Assembly (NCBI GenBank): GCA_035299085.1
Contig: DATGXG010000013.1
Coordinates: 62,001-126,000 of the forward strand
From: Bacteroidales bacterium
GTDB taxonomy: Bacteria; Bacteroidota; Bacteroidia; Bacteroidales; UBA10428
Direction: 5' to 3'
Length of the DNA: 64,000 bases
In this document: piece by piece, positions 1 through 9,189 of the stretch
How the letters are laid out: each line of letters begins with the position of its first letter
How positions within the stretch are numbered: position 1 is the first letter of the stretch
Translations under genes and position numbers: made by a program
Notes under the pieces: model-generated
Told to the model about the DNA's origin: nothing
The model's database searches: none
Seen by the model: only the letters and a program-made list of their open reading frames with translations

Positions 1-2217
1 AGGACTCCCCTCGGCCGGTGTCACTCCGTTTTTCAGATAGTTGTTTTCCTTCAGCCAATGTTCAAAACTCTTTGGCGACAAGAGCGGAACAGTGCGTTTC
101 GCTGAAAATCCGAGAACTCCTTTCACCATGCCGCTGATAAGATTGCTTTTCAACAGGCTGTTATAGAGCCAGGGAAAGTTGCTGTTTATTTTATGAATCC
201 TGGCGATGTTGGCAATCATCCAGGTTGTAAGTGATATGCCCCGTTTGTCGTGGTAATGCTGAAGGAATTCTGCCTTCAGTTTTGCCATGTCCACATTGGA
301 AGGACATTCTGATTTGCAGCCCTTGCATGAAAGACAGAGATCAAGAACGTCATACACAGCGCCGAGAGACATCTTATTGTCGGATGAAGGATTAAGCAGG
401 TATTCCCTAAGTGCATTGGCTCTTGCTCTTGTGGTGGTATCCTCATCACGTGTGGCCATGTAACTTGGACACATTGTACCGCCCATTAAATGTGATTTAC
501 GGCAATCCCCGGATCCATTGCACTGTTCTACATGACGGACAAATCCAAGCGTGGATGAATGGTCAAAAAATGTTTTGAAATGTACGGCGCTTTTGGCAAC
601 ATCTCTTGTCCGAAGGAAAGAATCCATTTTCGGAGTGTCGGTAATTTTACCCTTGTTGAAAACGCCATTCGGATCCCAGGTTTTCTTAACCTGCTTCATC
701 AGTTCAAAATTCGATTGTCCGACGATTACAGGGATAAATTCACCCCTCAGTCTTCCGTCGCCATGTTCACCGCTTAAAGAGCCCCTGTATTTTTTAACCA
801 GGTGGGCTACATCGGATGCAACTTTGCGGAACATTTCAACTCCCTTCGGATCTTTCAGATCGATTACAGGGCGCATATGCAATTCCCCGGTGGCGGCATG
901 AGCATGATAAACACAGCTGAGGCCGTACTTGGAAAGCAATCCCTTCATATCGCGGATATAGCCGGGAAGTGAATCAGGCCGAACAGCAGTATCTTCAACA
1001 AGAGACACCGGCTTGGCATCCCCCGGGATATTGGAAAGCACACCAAGGCCCGATTTTCTAAGAGCCCAAACCTTATTTATATCATCACCGGTAATAAGCG
1101 GGAAATGATAACCCAGGCCTGCCTTCTTCAATTCAGCCTCCAGGGCTGCCGCATGCTGTTTTATTTCATCAAGGGTTGGCCTGGCCCATTCAACAATAAG
1201 GATAGCACCCGGATCGCCCTGTACAAAAAACCTGTTCTTTCTTTGCGATATGTTTGATTTCGTGCATTCGAGTATGGTACTGTCCATTAACTCAATCGCA
1301 CCCGGGTTGTGTTTCAGGCAAACCAGGTTGGCTTCGAGTGCTTCTTCAAGTGTATTGAAATGCACACAAAGCAATCCCTTAGTTTTGGGAGGTGCAGGAA
1401 TAAGATTCAGTTTGATTTCGGTAACAAAAAGAAGCGTTCCTTCAGAACCGGCAATGAGCCTGGAGAAGTTAAAATCCGGGCCACCCGTGGTAAAGGGACT
1501 GCATTGAAGTAACAGGTCAAGGGCATAACCCGTGTTTCTGCGTTTTATAAGCGGATCGGGGTAGCCATTAATGATTTCAGTTTGATTTTTCGGGTTGCTT
1601 AATATATCATGAATATTACGGTACAGATCATTTTCAAGTCGCTTACCTGAAAGATGCTGGTTAAAAGCCGCGTCATTCATTGAATTGAACACCACTTCTT
1701 CACCATTACTCAGGAAACCTCTTACTTCAAGCAGGTGATCCCTTGTACTGCCATAAATCAGTGAATGAGCTCCGCAGGCGTTGTTGCCTACCATACCCCC
1801 GATCATGCATCGATTGGAAGTGGATGTTTCAGGTCCGAAAAAAAGATTATCGGATTGAAGTTTGAGGTTCAGTTCATCAAGCACAATGCCGGGTTGAAGC
1901 CTGACCCACGATTCACTTTTGTTAATTTCCCTTATTTCATTGAAATATCTCGAAACATCTACAACTATGCCGTTTCCTACCACCTGTCCTGCCAGTGAGG
2001 TTCCGGCTGTTCTTGGGATCAGGGTGGTTCTGTTTTCTGCAGCAAACAGGATCAGTTTTCTGATGTCTTCGTCGTTTGCAGGTCTGGCAACAGCCAGGGG
2101 CATTTCACGATAAGCAGAGGCATCGGTTGCATATAACAGTCTGTATTTTGTATCGGTGTAAAGGTCACCTTTAATATCTTTTCCGAAAGCGCTGAGATTT
2201 TTGCTTAAAGTAGCCAT
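1..2217 (-). CDS. FAD-binding/[4Fe-4S] 2-hydroxyacid dehydrogenase (GlcD/YdiJ type), 3' end outside window
   Basis: An open frame of 739 codons starts with ATG at 2217 and runs off the left edge, so the C-terminus is missing. A PCMH-type FAD-binding domain shows the loop PRTAGTSLAGQ near residue 68 and GNNACGAHS near residue 143. The second half carries two cysteine clusters: CNGSGDC...MCPSY around residues 566-584 and CLSCKGCKSECP around 628-638, as expected for [4Fe-4S] centres. This architecture is that of large D-lactate, glycolate or D-2-hydroxyglutarate dehydrogenases, which oxidise a 2-hydroxyacid and pass electrons to the quinone pool or an electron-transfer protein. The substrate cannot be told from sequence. 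It is divergent from the acetate/butyrate operon, so a role in lactate or 2-hydroxyacid metabolism is reasonable but inferred. Confidence 0.88.
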   Translation of the reverse strand, partial: MATLSKNLSAFGKDIKGDLYTDTKYRLLYATDASAYREMPLAVARPANDEDIRKLILFAAENRTTLIPRTAGTSLAGQVVGNGIVVDVSRYFNEIREINKSESWVRLQPGIVLDELNLKLQSDNLFFGPETSTSNRCMIGGMVGNNACGAHSLIYGSTRDHLLEVRGFLSNGEEVVFNSMNDAAFNQHLSGKRLENDLYRNIHDILSNPKNQTEIINGYPDPLIKRRNTGYALDLLLQCSPFTTGGPDFNFSRLIAGSEGTLLFVTEIKLNLIPAPPKTKGLLCVHFNTLEEALEANLVCLKHNPGAIELMDSTILECTKSNISQRKNRFFVQGDPGAILIVEWARPTLDEIKQHAAALEAELKKAGLGYHFPLITGDDINKVWALRKSGLGVLSNIPGDAKPVSLVEDTAVRPDSLPGYIRDMKGLLSKYGLSCVYHAHAATGELHMRPVIDLKDPKGVEMFRKVASDVAHLVKKYRGSLSGEHGDGRLRGEFIPVIVGQSNFELMKQVKKTWDPNGVFNKGKITDTPKMDSFLRTRDVAKSAVHFKTFFDHSSTLGFVRHVEQCNGSGDCRKSHLMGGTMCPSYMATRDEDTTTRARANALREYLLNPSSDNKMSLGAVYDVLDLCLSCKGCKSECPSNVDMAKLKAEFLQHYHDKRGISLTTWMIANIARIHKINSNFPWLYNSLLKSNLISGMVKGVLGFSAKRTVPLLSPKSFEHWLKENNYLKNGVTPAEGSP

Positions 2218-2248
2218 TGTAAACCGTTCTTTTTATGCGTTAAAAATA

Positions 2249-2256
2249 CAAAACTA
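2249..2256 (-). promoter_or_regulatory. Bacteroidota -7 box upstream of FAD dehydrogenase
   Basis: On the minus strand TAGTTTTG matches the Bacteroidota -7 consensus TAnnTTTG exactly and lies 31 nt before the ATG at 2217. No convincing -33 TTTG is found at the usual distance, so this is only a candidate. Confidence 0.4.
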
Positions 2257-2346
2257 ATGAAATACAATTCAATTTTAATGTGCCGGTAATCGGAACATAT
2301 TGACATTTGTCAAAGTACTGATAAAAAAATAACAATATCTTGCCGC

Positions 2347-2354
2347 TAATTTTG
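2347..2354 (+). promoter_or_regulatory. Bacteroidota -7 box upstream of pta operon
   Basis: TAATTTTG matches TAnnTTTG exactly and lies about 95 nt before the pta start, which would leave a roughly 85-nt 5' leader. The intergenic region 2218-2448 serves two divergent genes. The -33 element is not clear. Confidence 0.4.
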
Positions 2355-2448
2355 TAGGATGCAACAAAATATCTTTCCTTTGCTGCAAAATCACGATTTT
2401 TAGTTAACTTTAGTCTGACCGGTTGAATACAATAATAACTGATTATAT

Positions 2449-3453
2449 ATGAAGCTTATAGATCAAATAAAGGAAAACGCCAAAAAGAATAAACAACGGA
2501 TCGTTTTACCTGAAAGTTATGAAGAAAGGACCCTCAAAGCCGCTGACGAGATTCTCGGAAACGGAATAGCAGACATTATTTTAATTGGGACACGGGAATC
2601 CATTCAGGCAAGTTCCAAAAAGTATAATCTTGTCAACCTGGATAAGGCAACTATTATCGATGCAGACCGTTACGAGAAGATTGAGGCATATGCCAACATG
2701 ATGGTCGAGTTACGCAAGTCAAAGGGATTAACAAAGGACGAAGCATTACAGTTACTGAAGAATCCTTTGTACCTGGCAACAGTAATGATTAAATACGGCG
2801 ATGCAGACGGTGAAGTAGCCGGCGCTGACAATGCAACCGGTGATGTGTTGCGTCCTGCTTTTCAGTATGTTAAAACCCTTCCGGGAATCAGTGTTGTGTC
2901 CGGTGCGTTTCTTATGTTTTTGCAGGACAAAAACTATGGTGAGAACGGTCTTATGGTTTTTGCCGATTGTGCCGTACATCCGAACCCCACTGATAAAGAA
3001 CTTGCTGAAATTGCTGTTGCCACTGCCAAAACAACAAGGGCAATTGCTCAGATAGAACCCCGTGTCGCCATGCTGAGCTTCTCAACAAAAGGCAGTGCCA
3101 AACATGAAATGGTTGATAAAGTTATAAGTGCCACAGCCATTGCAAAGCAGATGAATCCGTCACTTAAGATTGACGGTGAACTACAGGCAGATGCGGCCAT
3201 TGTGGAATCTGTAGGTTTAAAAAAGGCCCCGGGAAGCGAAATAGCCGGTAAGGCCAATGTACTGATATTCCCCACTCTCGAAACAGGAAATATCTGTTAT
3301 AAGCTTGTTCAGCGGCTTGGCCACGCTGAAGCCATTGGCCCCGTGCTTCAGGGTATGGCTGCCCCGATAAACGACCTTTCGAGAGGTTGTTCAGTAGGTG
3401 ATATTGTTGATCTGATAGCTATTACGGCTAATCAGGCAATCGATTCAAAGTAA
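2449..3453 (+). CDS. pta: Phosphate acetyltransferase
   Basis: 334 aa, the usual size of the short single-domain Pta. It starts MKLIDQIKENAKKNKQRIVLP and keeps the family pattern (GEVAGADNATGDVLRPAFQ, then the C-terminal NVLIFPTLETGNICYKLVQR). It interconverts acetyl-CoA and phosphate with acetyl phosphate and CoA in the cytoplasm. It is the first gene of a five-gene same-strand run (pta, hbd-like, ackA, ptb, buk) with gaps of only 4-27 nt, so all five are probably co-transcribed. A phosphobutyryltransferase is encoded separately in the same operon (5673-6572), which supports acetyl-CoA as the substrate here. Confidence 0.95.
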   Translation: MKLIDQIKENAKKNKQRIVLPESYEERTLKAADEILGNGIADIILIGTRESIQASSKKYNLVNLDKATIIDADRYEKIEAYANMMVELRKSKGLTKDEALQLLKNPLYLATVMIKYGDADGEVAGADNATGDVLRPAFQYVKTLPGISVVSGAFLMFLQDKNYGENGLMVFADCAVHPNPTDKELAEIAVATAKTTRAIAQIEPRVAMLSFSTKGSAKHEMVDKVISATAIAKQMNPSLKIDGELQADAAIVESVGLKKAPGSEIAGKANVLIFPTLETGNICYKLVQRLGHAEAIGPVLQGMAAPINDLSRGCSVGDIVDLIAITANQAIDSK

Positions 3454-3475
3454 AAATATTATTTCAAAATCAGAT

Positions 3476-4426
3476 ATGGCAGAACTTATTGTTGAATCAA
3501 TTGAGAATTTCGGGCTCAGGCAAAAGGCACCGTCACGCACACTTTTCTCAAAGGTTGGAATTGTAGGATGCGGATCAGTGGGACAGAGCATTGCATTGAT
3601 GATCAGTCAGAAAGAGCTTGAAGTAGTTTTTATTGAGCTTTCGGAAGAAAAGGTCAGCCTCGCCTTCAGGATGATGGAAGAGGAGCTTGATAACATGATT
3701 GGCCGGTGGGGAATGACACCCAGCGAAAAAAGAGCCATCTTATCAAGAATTAGCGGATATGTGGGTTATGAAAATCTGAAGGGCTGTGACCTTGTTATCG
3801 AGGTCATCCGGTCGAAAATCCGTGAACAACGGGTTACATGCCGGAAAGAGGTTTTCAAGAACATTGAAAAGTACGTATCACCCGATACAATAATTGCAAC
3901 GAATTCAACCACGATAGCCATTACAGAGCTTTCATCCGATCTCGAACATAAGGAAAGATGTGTAAGCCTTCATTTCATCACAAGCGCACCCGGGGCAAAA
4001 ATGGCCGAGGTAGTCAGAAGCCTGTATACATCTGATGAAGTGTTTGATAAGGTGAGCAAGTTCATCACAATGATCGGCAAAACCATGGTGCAGGTTCAGG
4101 AATCCCCCGGGCTTATAAGCATAAGGCTTTTTGTTACCATGGTAAATGAAGCCTGTGAGATTATGATGGAAGGCGTTGGTAATCTTTCCGATATTGATGA
4201 TACAATGAGAAACGGACTGGGTCTGTCAATGGGACCTTTTGAACTTGCCGATAAGATTGGTCTTGATAAGGTTGAGCGCTGGATGGATAATTTATACGGC
4301 GAATTCGGCGATATCAAATATAAGGCCTCACCTATTCTTAAGCGTCATGTACGGGCTCATCAATACGGACGGGCTACCGGTAAGGGTTTTTACAGCTATG
4401 ATGCATCCGGTAAAAAAATTGGTTAA
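3476..4426 (+). CDS. 3-hydroxyacyl-CoA dehydrogenase (3-hydroxybutyryl-CoA dehydrogenase-like)
   Basis: 316 aa. After a 25-residue N-terminal extension there is a Rossmann NAD-binding motif VGIVGCGSVGQ (GxGxxG). The catalytic His region reads SLHFITSAPGAKMAEVV, where the family normally has HFFNPAPVMKLVEV: the His and following Glu are kept but the Asn-Pro is replaced by Thr-Ser. The C-terminal half keeps VNEAC, GLGLSMGPFELADKIGLD and ends TGKGFYSYD. The family oxidises or reduces 3-hydroxyacyl-CoA with NAD(H). Placed between pta and ackA and near ptb-buk, it probably acts in butyrate or short-chain 3-hydroxyacyl-CoA metabolism. The altered motif leaves the exact substrate uncertain. Confidence 0.85.
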   Translation: MAELIVESIENFGLRQKAPSRTLFSKVGIVGCGSVGQSIALMISQKELEVVFIELSEEKVSLAFRMMEEELDNMIGRWGMTPSEKRAILSRISGYVGYENLKGCDLVIEVIRSKIREQRVTCRKEVFKNIEKYVSPDTIIATNSTTIAITELSSDLEHKERCVSLHFITSAPGAKMAEVVRSLYTSDEVFDKVSKFITMIGKTMVQVQESPGLISIRLFVTMVNEACEIMMEGVGNLSDIDDTMRNGLGLSMGPFELADKIGLDKVERWMDNLYGEFGDIKYKASPILKRHVRAHQYGRATGKGFYSYDASGKKIG

Positions 4427-4453
4427 TATTTCAGATCTCAATAAATAAACAGC

Positions 4454-5668
4454 ATGAAGGTATTGGTTTTAAACTGTGGCAGCTCCTCAATAAAGTTCCA
4501 GCTTTTCGACATGAATAAGAAAACAATCATGGCGAAGGGGGTTGCTGAAAAAGTAGGTTTAAAGGGTTCGTTCGTTAAGCTTGAAAAAGAAAATGGCGAC
4601 AAAGTGAGATTCGACGGCGAAATCCTCGATCACCAGGGTGGTATTGAATATATCCTGGGAATCATTACAAGCAAAAAGCATGGTTGCATTAAAAGCCTGG
4701 ATGAAATTGATGCCGTTGGACACAGGGTGGTAAACGGAGGTGAAAAATTCAACAAGAGCGTTCTCATCGATGATGAAGTTCAGGCAGCTGTTGAAAAGTA
4801 CATTGACCTTGCTCCGTTACATAATCCGGCCAACTTAAAAGGAGTGTATGCCATTAAACTCCTGATGCCCGGGAAACCGCAGGTAGGTGTTTTCGATACC
4901 GCTTTTCACCAGACGCTTCCTAAAAAAGCGTTCATGTATGCCATCCCTTATTCGCTTTATAAAAAATACGGCATCAGGAAATACGGGTATCATGGCACGA
5001 GTCATTATTATATAAGCAAACGTGCCTGTGAGATTCTGAATGTAGATATCAAAAAGCAGCGTATCATAACCATTCACCTTGGAAACGGGGCTTCGATGGC
5101 TGCAGTGAAATACGGAGAATCGGTTGATACATCGATGGGTTTCACTCCTGTAGAAGGACTGATTATGGGTACCCGCTCCGGGGACCTGGATATAGGTGTA
5201 ATGACTTATATAATGGATAAAGAGGAAATAGGTATATCCCAGATTGGTACCCTTGTTAATAAACAAAGCGGTATGCTGGGAATTACAGGTATTTCATCGG
5301 ATATGCGCGAAATTGAGGATGCTGCTTTCAAGGATAAGAACGAAAGAGCTATTCTGGGGCTCGACATGTATCATTACAGGGTAAAGAAATATATCGGTGC
5401 ATTTGCTGCAGCAATGGGCGGTGTGGATATTGTTGTTTTAGCCGGAGGTATTGGTGAAAACGGTCCCGAGACCCGTGAAGCGGTTTGCGAGGATATGGAA
5501 TTCCTGGGCATGGAGCTTGACCTTTCAAAGAATAATGGCCTCAGGTCAAAAGAAGCCGTTATCAGTAAGGATTCATCAAAGGTTACGATTATGGTTGTTC
5601 CTACAAATGAAGAGCTTGTTATTGCTGAAGACACAGTAAGGATCATCGGCGAACAGAAGAAGAAATAA
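4454..5668 (+). CDS. ackA: Acetate kinase
   Basis: 404 aa, full length for AckA. It opens with the ASKHA phosphate motif MKVLVLNCGSSSIKFQLFD. It also carries RYGYHGTSH-like KYGYHGTSHYYISKRA, HLGNGASMAAV, the GFTPVEGLIMGTRSGDLD signature and the late adenosine motif AGGIGENGPETR. It converts acetyl phosphate and ADP to acetate and ATP, completing the Pta-AckA route for substrate-level phosphorylation. Only 4 nt separate its stop from the ptb start, which indicates translational coupling within the operon. Confidence 0.97.
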   Translation: MKVLVLNCGSSSIKFQLFDMNKKTIMAKGVAEKVGLKGSFVKLEKENGDKVRFDGEILDHQGGIEYILGIITSKKHGCIKSLDEIDAVGHRVVNGGEKFNKSVLIDDEVQAAVEKYIDLAPLHNPANLKGVYAIKLLMPGKPQVGVFDTAFHQTLPKKAFMYAIPYSLYKKYGIRKYGYHGTSHYYISKRACEILNVDIKKQRIITIHLGNGASMAAVKYGESVDTSMGFTPVEGLIMGTRSGDLDIGVMTYIMDKEEIGISQIGTLVNKQSGMLGITGISSDMREIEDAAFKDKNERAILGLDMYHYRVKKYIGAFAAAMGGVDIVVLAGGIGENGPETREAVCEDMEFLGMELDLSKNNGLRSKEAVISKDSSKVTIMVVPTNEELVIAEDTVRIIGEQKKK

Positions 5669-5672
5669 GATT

Positions 5673-6572
5673 ATGATTTTGAAAAATCTTGAGCAGTTGC
5701 TGGAGCAGGCTGAAAAAAAAGGCCGAAAAAGACTTGTTGTTGCTGCCGCTCAGGATGAGGATGTATTGCTGGCTGTGAAAGCAGCCGTTGAAAAAAAACT
5801 GGTAGAGCCCGTTTTAGTTGGCAACAGGGATGAAATTATTTCCATTTTGAAGGCAATCGGTCTGGATTCCTCTTCATTTCAGATCCTGCATGAACCCGAC
5901 AAAAACCTGGCCTGCCAGTTGGCTGTTCAGTTAATAAGGCAGGGCAATGGAGATATCCTCATGAAAGGTATAGTGACGACCGGAATGCTGGTTAAAGCCA
6001 TTCTTGATAAAGAAAAAGGATTACTGAAGGGAATGCTCCTGAGCCATGTAGCCTTCTTTCAATCGAAGTATTACCCGAAAGTGATTTGTGTTACTGACGC
6101 TGCATTGAACATTGCACCAAATGTAAATGAGAAAGCAGCGATAATCAGGAATGCCGTTTCCGTCTGCCATAAGATCGGTATCGAAAAACCACTCGTGGCT
6201 GTTCTGGCGGCTGTGGAAACTGTGAATCCAAAAATGGAGGCAACCGTTCATGCGGAGATCCTTACGGGTATGCAAAAACAAAGCCAGATCGAAGGATGTA
6301 TAGTTGAGGGTCCGCTTGCACTTGACAATGCCGTATCCGAAGAAGCGGCACATCATAAAGGATTGACATCAGATGTGGCCGGACATGCCGACGTACTGCT
6401 GGTTCCGGATCTTAATTCGGGAAACATACTGTATAAATCACTTAATTTTCTCGGAGGTGCAGTTTGTGCAGCCGTTGTGGCAGGAGCTGCCGTTCCGGTT
6501 GTTCTTACCTCTAGGGCTGACGAAGACAGGAGTAAATTTTTGTCCATTGCCCTGGCAGTTGCTTTATCTTAA
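5673..6572 (+). CDS. ptb: Phosphate butyryltransferase
   Basis: 299 aa, typical for Ptb and shorter than Pta. It belongs to the same PTA_PTB fold as the first gene of the operon but is clearly a separate lineage: it has GDILMKGIVTTGMLVKAILDKEKGL and DAALNIAPNVNEKAAIIRNAV, both characteristic of phosphobutyryltransferases. The C-terminal part has ADVLLVPDLNSGNILYKSL. It converts butyryl-CoA and phosphate to butyryl phosphate and CoA. The next gene is the matching kinase. Branched-chain acyl-CoAs are also accepted by some family members, so isobutyrate or isovalerate production is possible. Confidence 0.93.
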   Translation: MILKNLEQLLEQAEKKGRKRLVVAAAQDEDVLLAVKAAVEKKLVEPVLVGNRDEIISILKAIGLDSSSFQILHEPDKNLACQLAVQLIRQGNGDILMKGIVTTGMLVKAILDKEKGLLKGMLLSHVAFFQSKYYPKVICVTDAALNIAPNVNEKAAIIRNAVSVCHKIGIEKPLVAVLAAVETVNPKMEATVHAEILTGMQKQSQIEGCIVEGPLALDNAVSEEAAHHKGLTSDVAGHADVLLVPDLNSGNILYKSLNFLGGAVCAAVVAGAAVPVVLTSRADEDRSKFLSIALAVALS

Positions 6573-6592
6573 ATTTATAGAATCTATCTGCT

Positions 6593-7750
6593 ATGAATCA
6601 TAAAATACTGGCCATCAACCCCGGATCAACATCCACAAAGATTGCTGTATACCACAATGCGAAGCCAATCTTCCTGAAAAGTATCATACACGATCCACAG
6701 CAACTAAAACAGTACAAAAGGATCAGTGACCAGTATGAATTCAGAAAATCAATTGTTCTTGATGAACTCAGGGCATCTCAACTGAATATTGACATGATTG
6801 AGGTCATTGTCGGTCGAGGCGGACTGGTAAGGCCGATTGAATCGGGCGTGTATTATGTAAATGAGAGGCTTCGGCAGGATTTGCTCGAAGGTGTCATGGG
6901 CGAACATGCCAGCAACCTTGGAGGTCTTATTGCTTATGATATAGCAAAGGACCTTCCGAAATGCAGGGCATTTATAGCTGACCCTGTCGTTGTTGACGAA
7001 TTGCAGGATGTGGCAAGGATTGCCGGTCACCCGATGTTTCAGCGGTATTCCATTTTTCATGCGTTGAATCAGAAGGCAACTGCCCGGGCGTATTCACGGC
7101 TTATGAACCGTAAATACGAAGAGCTCAATATTGTAATTGCCCATTTAGGCGGGGGTATTTCAGTAGGCGCACACAGGAAAGGAAAAGTGATCGATGTAAA
7201 CCAGGCGCTTGACGGGGAAGGTCCTTTTTCACCTGAACGCTCGGGAACTTTGCCATCCGGAGCACTTGCCAAACTATGCTTCAGCGGGAAATATAACCTG
7301 GAACAGATTAAAAAAATGATAACCGGTGAAGGCGGTTATGTGGCTTATATGGGTACCAACAGTGCTTATGAAGTTGAATTGCTCGCACAGGATGGTGATG
7401 ATAAAGCAAGGCTCATACAGGATGCCATGTCTTACCAGATCGGAAAAGAAATTGCCTCGATGTGTGCCGTATTACACGGAGATGTAGACGCCATCATTCT
7501 TACAGGCGGTATTTCTCACAATCCGATGGTCGTGGAGTACATCAAAAAAATGGTTTCTTTCATAGCTCCGGTAGTGATTTACCCAGGAGAAGATGAAATG
7601 CATGCCCTTGCCATGAACGGGCTTATGGTGCTCAAAGGGGAAATAAAGCCAAGGGAATATGATGAATCAACCATGGTGAACGTTCAGCTTCCCTGCTGGG
7701 AACCCAGGGACCAGGAGAAGGATGAAATGATGAAGAGCATGGATGAATAA
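6593..7750 (+). CDS. buk: Butyrate kinase
   Basis: 385 aa, about 25 residues longer than usual because of a C-terminal tail rich in Glu, Asp and Met after residue ~355. ASKHA-fold motifs are present: ILAINPGSTSTKIAVY at the N-terminus, IAHLGGGISVGAHRKGKVIDV, the DGEGPFSPERSG segment and ILTGGISHNPMV. It converts butyryl phosphate and ADP to butyrate and ATP. It is the last gene of the fermentation operon. Its TAA (7748-7750) directly abuts the stop of the convergent SDR gene, leaving no space for a separate terminator. Confidence 0.94.
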   Translation: MNHKILAINPGSTSTKIAVYHNAKPIFLKSIIHDPQQLKQYKRISDQYEFRKSIVLDELRASQLNIDMIEVIVGRGGLVRPIESGVYYVNERLRQDLLEGVMGEHASNLGGLIAYDIAKDLPKCRAFIADPVVVDELQDVARIAGHPMFQRYSIFHALNQKATARAYSRLMNRKYEELNIVIAHLGGGISVGAHRKGKVIDVNQALDGEGPFSPERSGTLPSGALAKLCFSGKYNLEQIKKMITGEGGYVAYMGTNSAYEVELLAQDGDDKARLIQDAMSYQIGKEIASMCAVLHGDVDAIILTGGISHNPMVVEYIKKMVSFIAPVVIYPGEDEMHALAMNGLMVLKGEIKPREYDESTMVNVQLPCWEPRDQEKDEMMKSMDE

Positions 7751-8464
7751 TCACGGGTTAGTCAGTGAAACAGGAATTATTTTACCCCGCATAAACTTAT
7801 GGGCAGTAAGGGCAAAATGGCCAACGAACTCTGCCATTTCGTTTGATTTCAAAGGTGCTTTATAACCGGGAAATGCCGCACTAAGCATTTCAGTCTGCAC
7901 CGAACCCAGTGCCAGACAATTAAATACAATATTTTTTGAACCGAATTCCTCGTCGAGGCATTCAGTTAGATTGGCCAGTGCTGCTTTGGAGGCACTATAC
8001 CACGATAGTCCTGCAAATTTTTTACTCCCCTGGTATCCGCCCATGCTACTGATATTCACCACATGAGTGGTTGATTTAATTCCCATGTACGGAAGGAAAT
8101 ACCTGATAAGCATTGCCGGAGCATAGCAATTTATGCGAAACATCTCCCCTGCCTCATCAAGTGAAATTTCCGAAAATGGTTTATTTATTAAAAATCCGGC
8201 ATTGTTTATGAGGATATCCAGGTGAAAACCTGAAGCAGGTATTTTTCCTTTAAGGGTGGCCGGGTCATTTATAAATTGGTCAAGATCAATGGCAACCGGA
8301 TGAACCACCGATGTTTTATTCAGTCCTGCGCATTCAGTGGCCAGACGGCCGAGTGCGGCCTTATTGCGTGAAAGCGCAAATACATTCATATCGGGCTGTC
8401 GGGCAAAATATTTAACTGTTTCAAAGCCTATACCCCGGCTGGCCCCGGTAATCATAACATTCAT
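7751..8464 (-). CDS. Short-chain dehydrogenase/reductase (SDR)
   Basis: 237 aa when started at the ATG at 8464. A longer frame continues upstream, but the Rossmann motif MNVMITGASRGIGFETV begins exactly here and the upstream part would overlap a divergent gene. It has TGxxxGxG (TGASRGIG), NNAG (ILINNAGF), the catalytic Ser (VNISSMGG), and YxxxK (WYSASKAALANL). These are the features of classical NAD(P)-dependent SDRs acting in the cytoplasm. The substrate is unknown. It is divergent from the gene at 8529 and convergent with buk. Confidence 0.85.
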   Translation of the reverse strand: MNVMITGASRGIGFETVKYFARQPDMNVFALSRNKAALGRLATECAGLNKTSVVHPVAIDLDQFINDPATLKGKIPASGFHLDILINNAGFLINKPFSEISLDEAGEMFRINCYAPAMLIRYFLPYMGIKSTTHVVNISSMGGYQGSKKFAGLSWYSASKAALANLTECLDEEFGSKNIVFNCLALGSVQTEMLSAAFPGYKAPLKSNEMAEFVGHFALTAHKFMRGKIIPVSLTNP

Positions 8465-8528
8465 GTGCAGATGTGTATATGAATTTGTAATTTTAGCCGT
8501 TTTATTATTTCTAAATATAGAAAAGATT

Positions 8529-9137
8529 ATGATCAAGAAACAACTGGTTTTTATTTTCAGTTTCATTTTGCTTTCACTTACAGCTTTCTCACAGGTAGAA
8601 GAAAGGGTTATTCCTGATGAAAATGAGAACAGGGAAACGATTCCTTTTAGTAAGAGGTTAGTCGCGGATATTGATTTTGGATTAAGCTTTGGAAGCATAA
8701 CTTATATCAAACTGGCACCTGACATCGGTTACCGATTTACCGACAGGTTTAAGGCCGGACTGGGACCCATTTATATATATGAAAGACAGAAACTTTATGA
8801 TCAGTTTAATAATTACTATAAATGGGAGACTTCAATTTATGGAGGAAAGATTTTTGGTTCGTTTACTTTTTATAAAGGGGCCGAAAGAGGGAACAGATTT
8901 GGAATCGGAGATCTGATGGTGCATGCCGAAAATGAAGTTGTAAATGTTGAGAGATGGGATAAGTATAACAACCGGATTTGGATTGACAATATATTGCTTG
9001 GCCCGGGAATGTATCAGCCTCTTGGTGAGCGATTCGGCGTATCGATTCTCGTATTATGGGATGTGACGCAAAATAAGTACTCGCCTTATTATATGAATAA
9101 TCCCACTTTCAAATTCGTTTTGAACTTTAACTTTTAA
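8529..9137 (+). CDS. Putative outer-membrane beta-barrel protein, unknown function
   Basis: 202 aa from the ATG at 8529. The frame is open further upstream, but that part lies inside the SDR gene and has no signal peptide, whereas MIKKQLVFIFSFILLSLTAFSQ is a clear one. The mature part alternates polar and aromatic residues (DIGYRFTDRFKAGLGPIYIYERQ; GPGMYQPLGERFGVSILVLWD) and ends in NPTFKFVLNFNF, a typical C-terminal aromatic beta-strand for outer-membrane insertion. The size would fit an 8-10-strand barrel. I do not recognise the family. No partner is suggested by the neighbours. Confidence 0.7.
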   Translation: MIKKQLVFIFSFILLSLTAFSQVEERVIPDENENRETIPFSKRLVADIDFGLSFGSITYIKLAPDIGYRFTDRFKAGLGPIYIYERQKLYDQFNNYYKWETSIYGGKIFGSFTFYKGAERGNRFGIGDLMVHAENEVVNVERWDKYNNRIWIDNILLGPGMYQPLGERFGVSILVLWDVTQNKYSPYYMNNPTFKFVLNFNF

Positions 9138-9189
9138 TCTTTAGCCTGACAGGGTCCGAAGACCTGTCAGAGTTGAAATATTTATAATC

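Noticed and set aside
2306..2309. TTTG as the -33 partner of the -7 box at 2347
   Set aside because: The spacer is nearly 40 nt, about twice the expected distance.
4835..5266. A 143-codon minus-strand open frame inside ackA
   Set aside because: It is antisense to conserved acetate kinase motifs and has an unusual composition with many His, Tyr and Ile.
8337..8528. 64 extra in-frame codons upstream of the barrel protein
   Set aside because: They lie inside the opposite SDR gene and precede a perfect signal peptide starting at 8529.
8465..8698. 78 extra in-frame codons upstream of the SDR
   Set aside because: They overlap the divergent gene and the Rossmann motif starts immediately at the ATG at 8464.
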